Shown here: positions 63,310 through 64,000 of the stretch, one piece after another
Position numbering within the stretch: the first letter of the stretch is position 1
Layout of the letters: each line of letters starts with the position of its first letter
Assembly (NCBI GenBank): GCA_041658205.1
Contig: JBBAAO010000003.1
Location: 1-64,000 of the forward strand
DNA: 64,000 nucleotides
Direction: 5' to 3'
Source: Bacteroidota bacterium
GTDB taxonomy: Bacteria; Bacteroidota; Ignavibacteria; UBA10030; UBA8401
Notes under the pieces: generated by a model
Told to the model about the DNA's origin: nothing
Seen by the model: the letters and a program-made list of their open reading frames with translations, nothing else
The model's database searches: none
Translations under genes and position numbers: made by a program

Positions 63310-63333
63310 TCCCGGTAATGAATATTACCGGGA
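63310..63333. promoter_or_regulatory. Hairpin between the AraC-type regulator and the next gene
   Basis: A perfect 10-bp inverted repeat, TCCCGGTAAT-GAAT-ATTACCGGGA, lies about 100 bp after the regulator stop codon. It has no T-run on its 3' side on either strand, so an operator or mRNA-end hairpin is as likely as a terminator. Confidence 0.4.
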
Positions 63334-63418
63334 ACAGATTCGGGATCTCCCCGAACGTCCAGACCAAATAAATACCGATGGCCGTTAAGGACCGTTCGGA
63401 AATGTAAAGGAGCGTTTT

Positions 63419-64000
63419 ATGAAACAGCGTATCATCACCGCCCTCTTGACAGCGATTTTTGCAATCGCATCATCAGTACCGGCCTTCGCCCATGGTGGAT
63501 CAAAAAATGTGAAACTTCACGTCAGTAACCGATGGTCGGAGTGTGCCTTGCAGCTCGATCCGTCACTGACACAACAAGCCTGGAGTCGTTTTACCGAAGA
63601 GGCTGGTTTAATCACCTATTTTCGTTCGCTGACCGACGCACGACCGATGTCCTTTGGAAATTTCGAAGTGTCCCTGCTTCAGTGGCAGTCTAAAATCGAC
63701 GATACCAATTCCAGCTGGAACGACACTTTTGTCCATCCTGATTCTACGCATTGGCTCTATGAAGGAGATCGGTTCGGATTTCCCGGATTGACCGCCAGAA
63801 CCGGTATCACTGACCGGATTGATATTGGAGTCTATTTCACACAGAACCCAAATGCAAATTATGGATTTTGGGGTGGACAGGTTCAGTATAATATTGTCAA
63901 CGATCGCGATAATCGTTGGGCCGCATCCGCACGTGCAACCATGGTGAAGTTGTTCGGTCCCGACGATATCGATTTTGGTATGTATGGTGTTGATTTTCTG
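63419..64000 (+). CDS. Exported protein, partial (cut by the window end)
   Basis: An ATG at 63419 behind AAAGGAGCG opens a frame of 194 codons that runs off the window. It has a signal peptide (KQRIITALLTAIFAIASS, then VPAFAHGG). The rest has aromatic- and Gly-rich alternating segments (GLTARTGITDRIDIGVYF, then NANYGFWGGQVQYNIVND) that look like beta strands of an outer-membrane barrel or a transporter-associated porin. The family is not recognised. It follows the AraC-type regulator and may be under its control. Confidence 0.8.
   Translation, partial: MKQRIITALLTAIFAIASSVPAFAHGGSKNVKLHVSNRWSECALQLDPSLTQQAWSRFTEEAGLITYFRSLTDARPMSFGNFEVSLLQWQSKIDDTNSSWNDTFVHPDSTHWLYEGDRFGFPGLTARTGITDRIDIGVYFTQNPNANYGFWGGQVQYNIVNDRDNRWAASARATMVKLFGPDDIDFGMYGVDFL

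Noticed and set aside
63310..63333. Hairpin as a rho-independent terminator
   Set aside because: The T-run is on the 5' side on the + strand, and the - strand has an A-run behind the stem, so neither direction fits.

Overview
The window looks like a chromosomal segment from a member of the Bacteroidota/Ignavibacteriota (FCB) lineage. Two large secreted proteins end in the type IX secretion (T9SS) sorting domain with the YPNPFNPST motif typical of Ignavibacteria-like genomes, lipoproteins and PAS-rich histidine kinases are frequent, and ribosome binding sites are AAGGA-like. No rRNA, tRNA, CRISPR array or transposase was recognised.

Region 1 (1-9117) is a chromosomal integron. A typical integron integrase (intI, + strand, 8161-9117) lies opposite an array of ten complete gene cassettes on the - strand, each ending in an attC site of about 165 bp (ten attC sites between 107 and 5894), plus the start of an eleventh cassette at the window edge. 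Eight complete cassettes carry one gene each. These are four lipoproteins (one with a beta-propeller-like body), two small membrane proteins, an exported Cys-rich protein and a uracil-DNA-glycosylase-like protein. Two carry no credible gene but hold a second, attC-sized hairpin. Two things stand out. First, a specialised NusG paralogue (RfaH/UpxY-like antiterminator, 7221-7736) lies between intI and the attI insertion point and is transcribed toward the array; it is not a cassette because no attC follows it. I propose that it is a platform gene promoting transcription through the hairpin-rich array. Second, most cassettes have cassette-specific terminal inverted repeats, and five of the ten are exactly 13 nt.

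Region 2 (9118-25112) holds interspersed repeats, two very large T9SS cargo proteins, an NAD-dependent epimerase-like protein, and a pair of overlapping sensor kinase genes (MASE1-PAS-HisKA_2 kinase, then a REC-multiPAS-GAF-kinase-REC hybrid).

Region 3 (25354-35994) holds an LTA-synthase-like sulfatase-fold protein with a TPR tail, a flippase-like membrane protein, and a complete RND efflux set: TetR regulator, TolC-like channel, lipoprotein adaptor and RND pump.

Region 4 (36066-50545) has a membrane histidine kinase and a compact three-gene set: a predicted outer-membrane barrel protein, a 3185-residue exported protein made of roughly forty 59-residue beta repeats, and a small exported protein.

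Region 5 (51124-58180) has an esterase-like lipoprotein and a tightly packed five-gene operon: glutamine-synthetase-like ligase, Fe-alcohol dehydrogenase, gamma-glutamyl hydrolase, aldehyde dehydrogenase and an organophosphate-type transporter. It fits catabolism of an amino alcohol through gamma-glutamylated intermediates. The remainder (58590-64000) has a divergent SnoaL-like/HxlR pair around a perfect 15-bp operator-like palindrome, a DUF4153 membrane protein, a membrane-anchored AraC-type regulator and the start of an exported protein cut by the window end.
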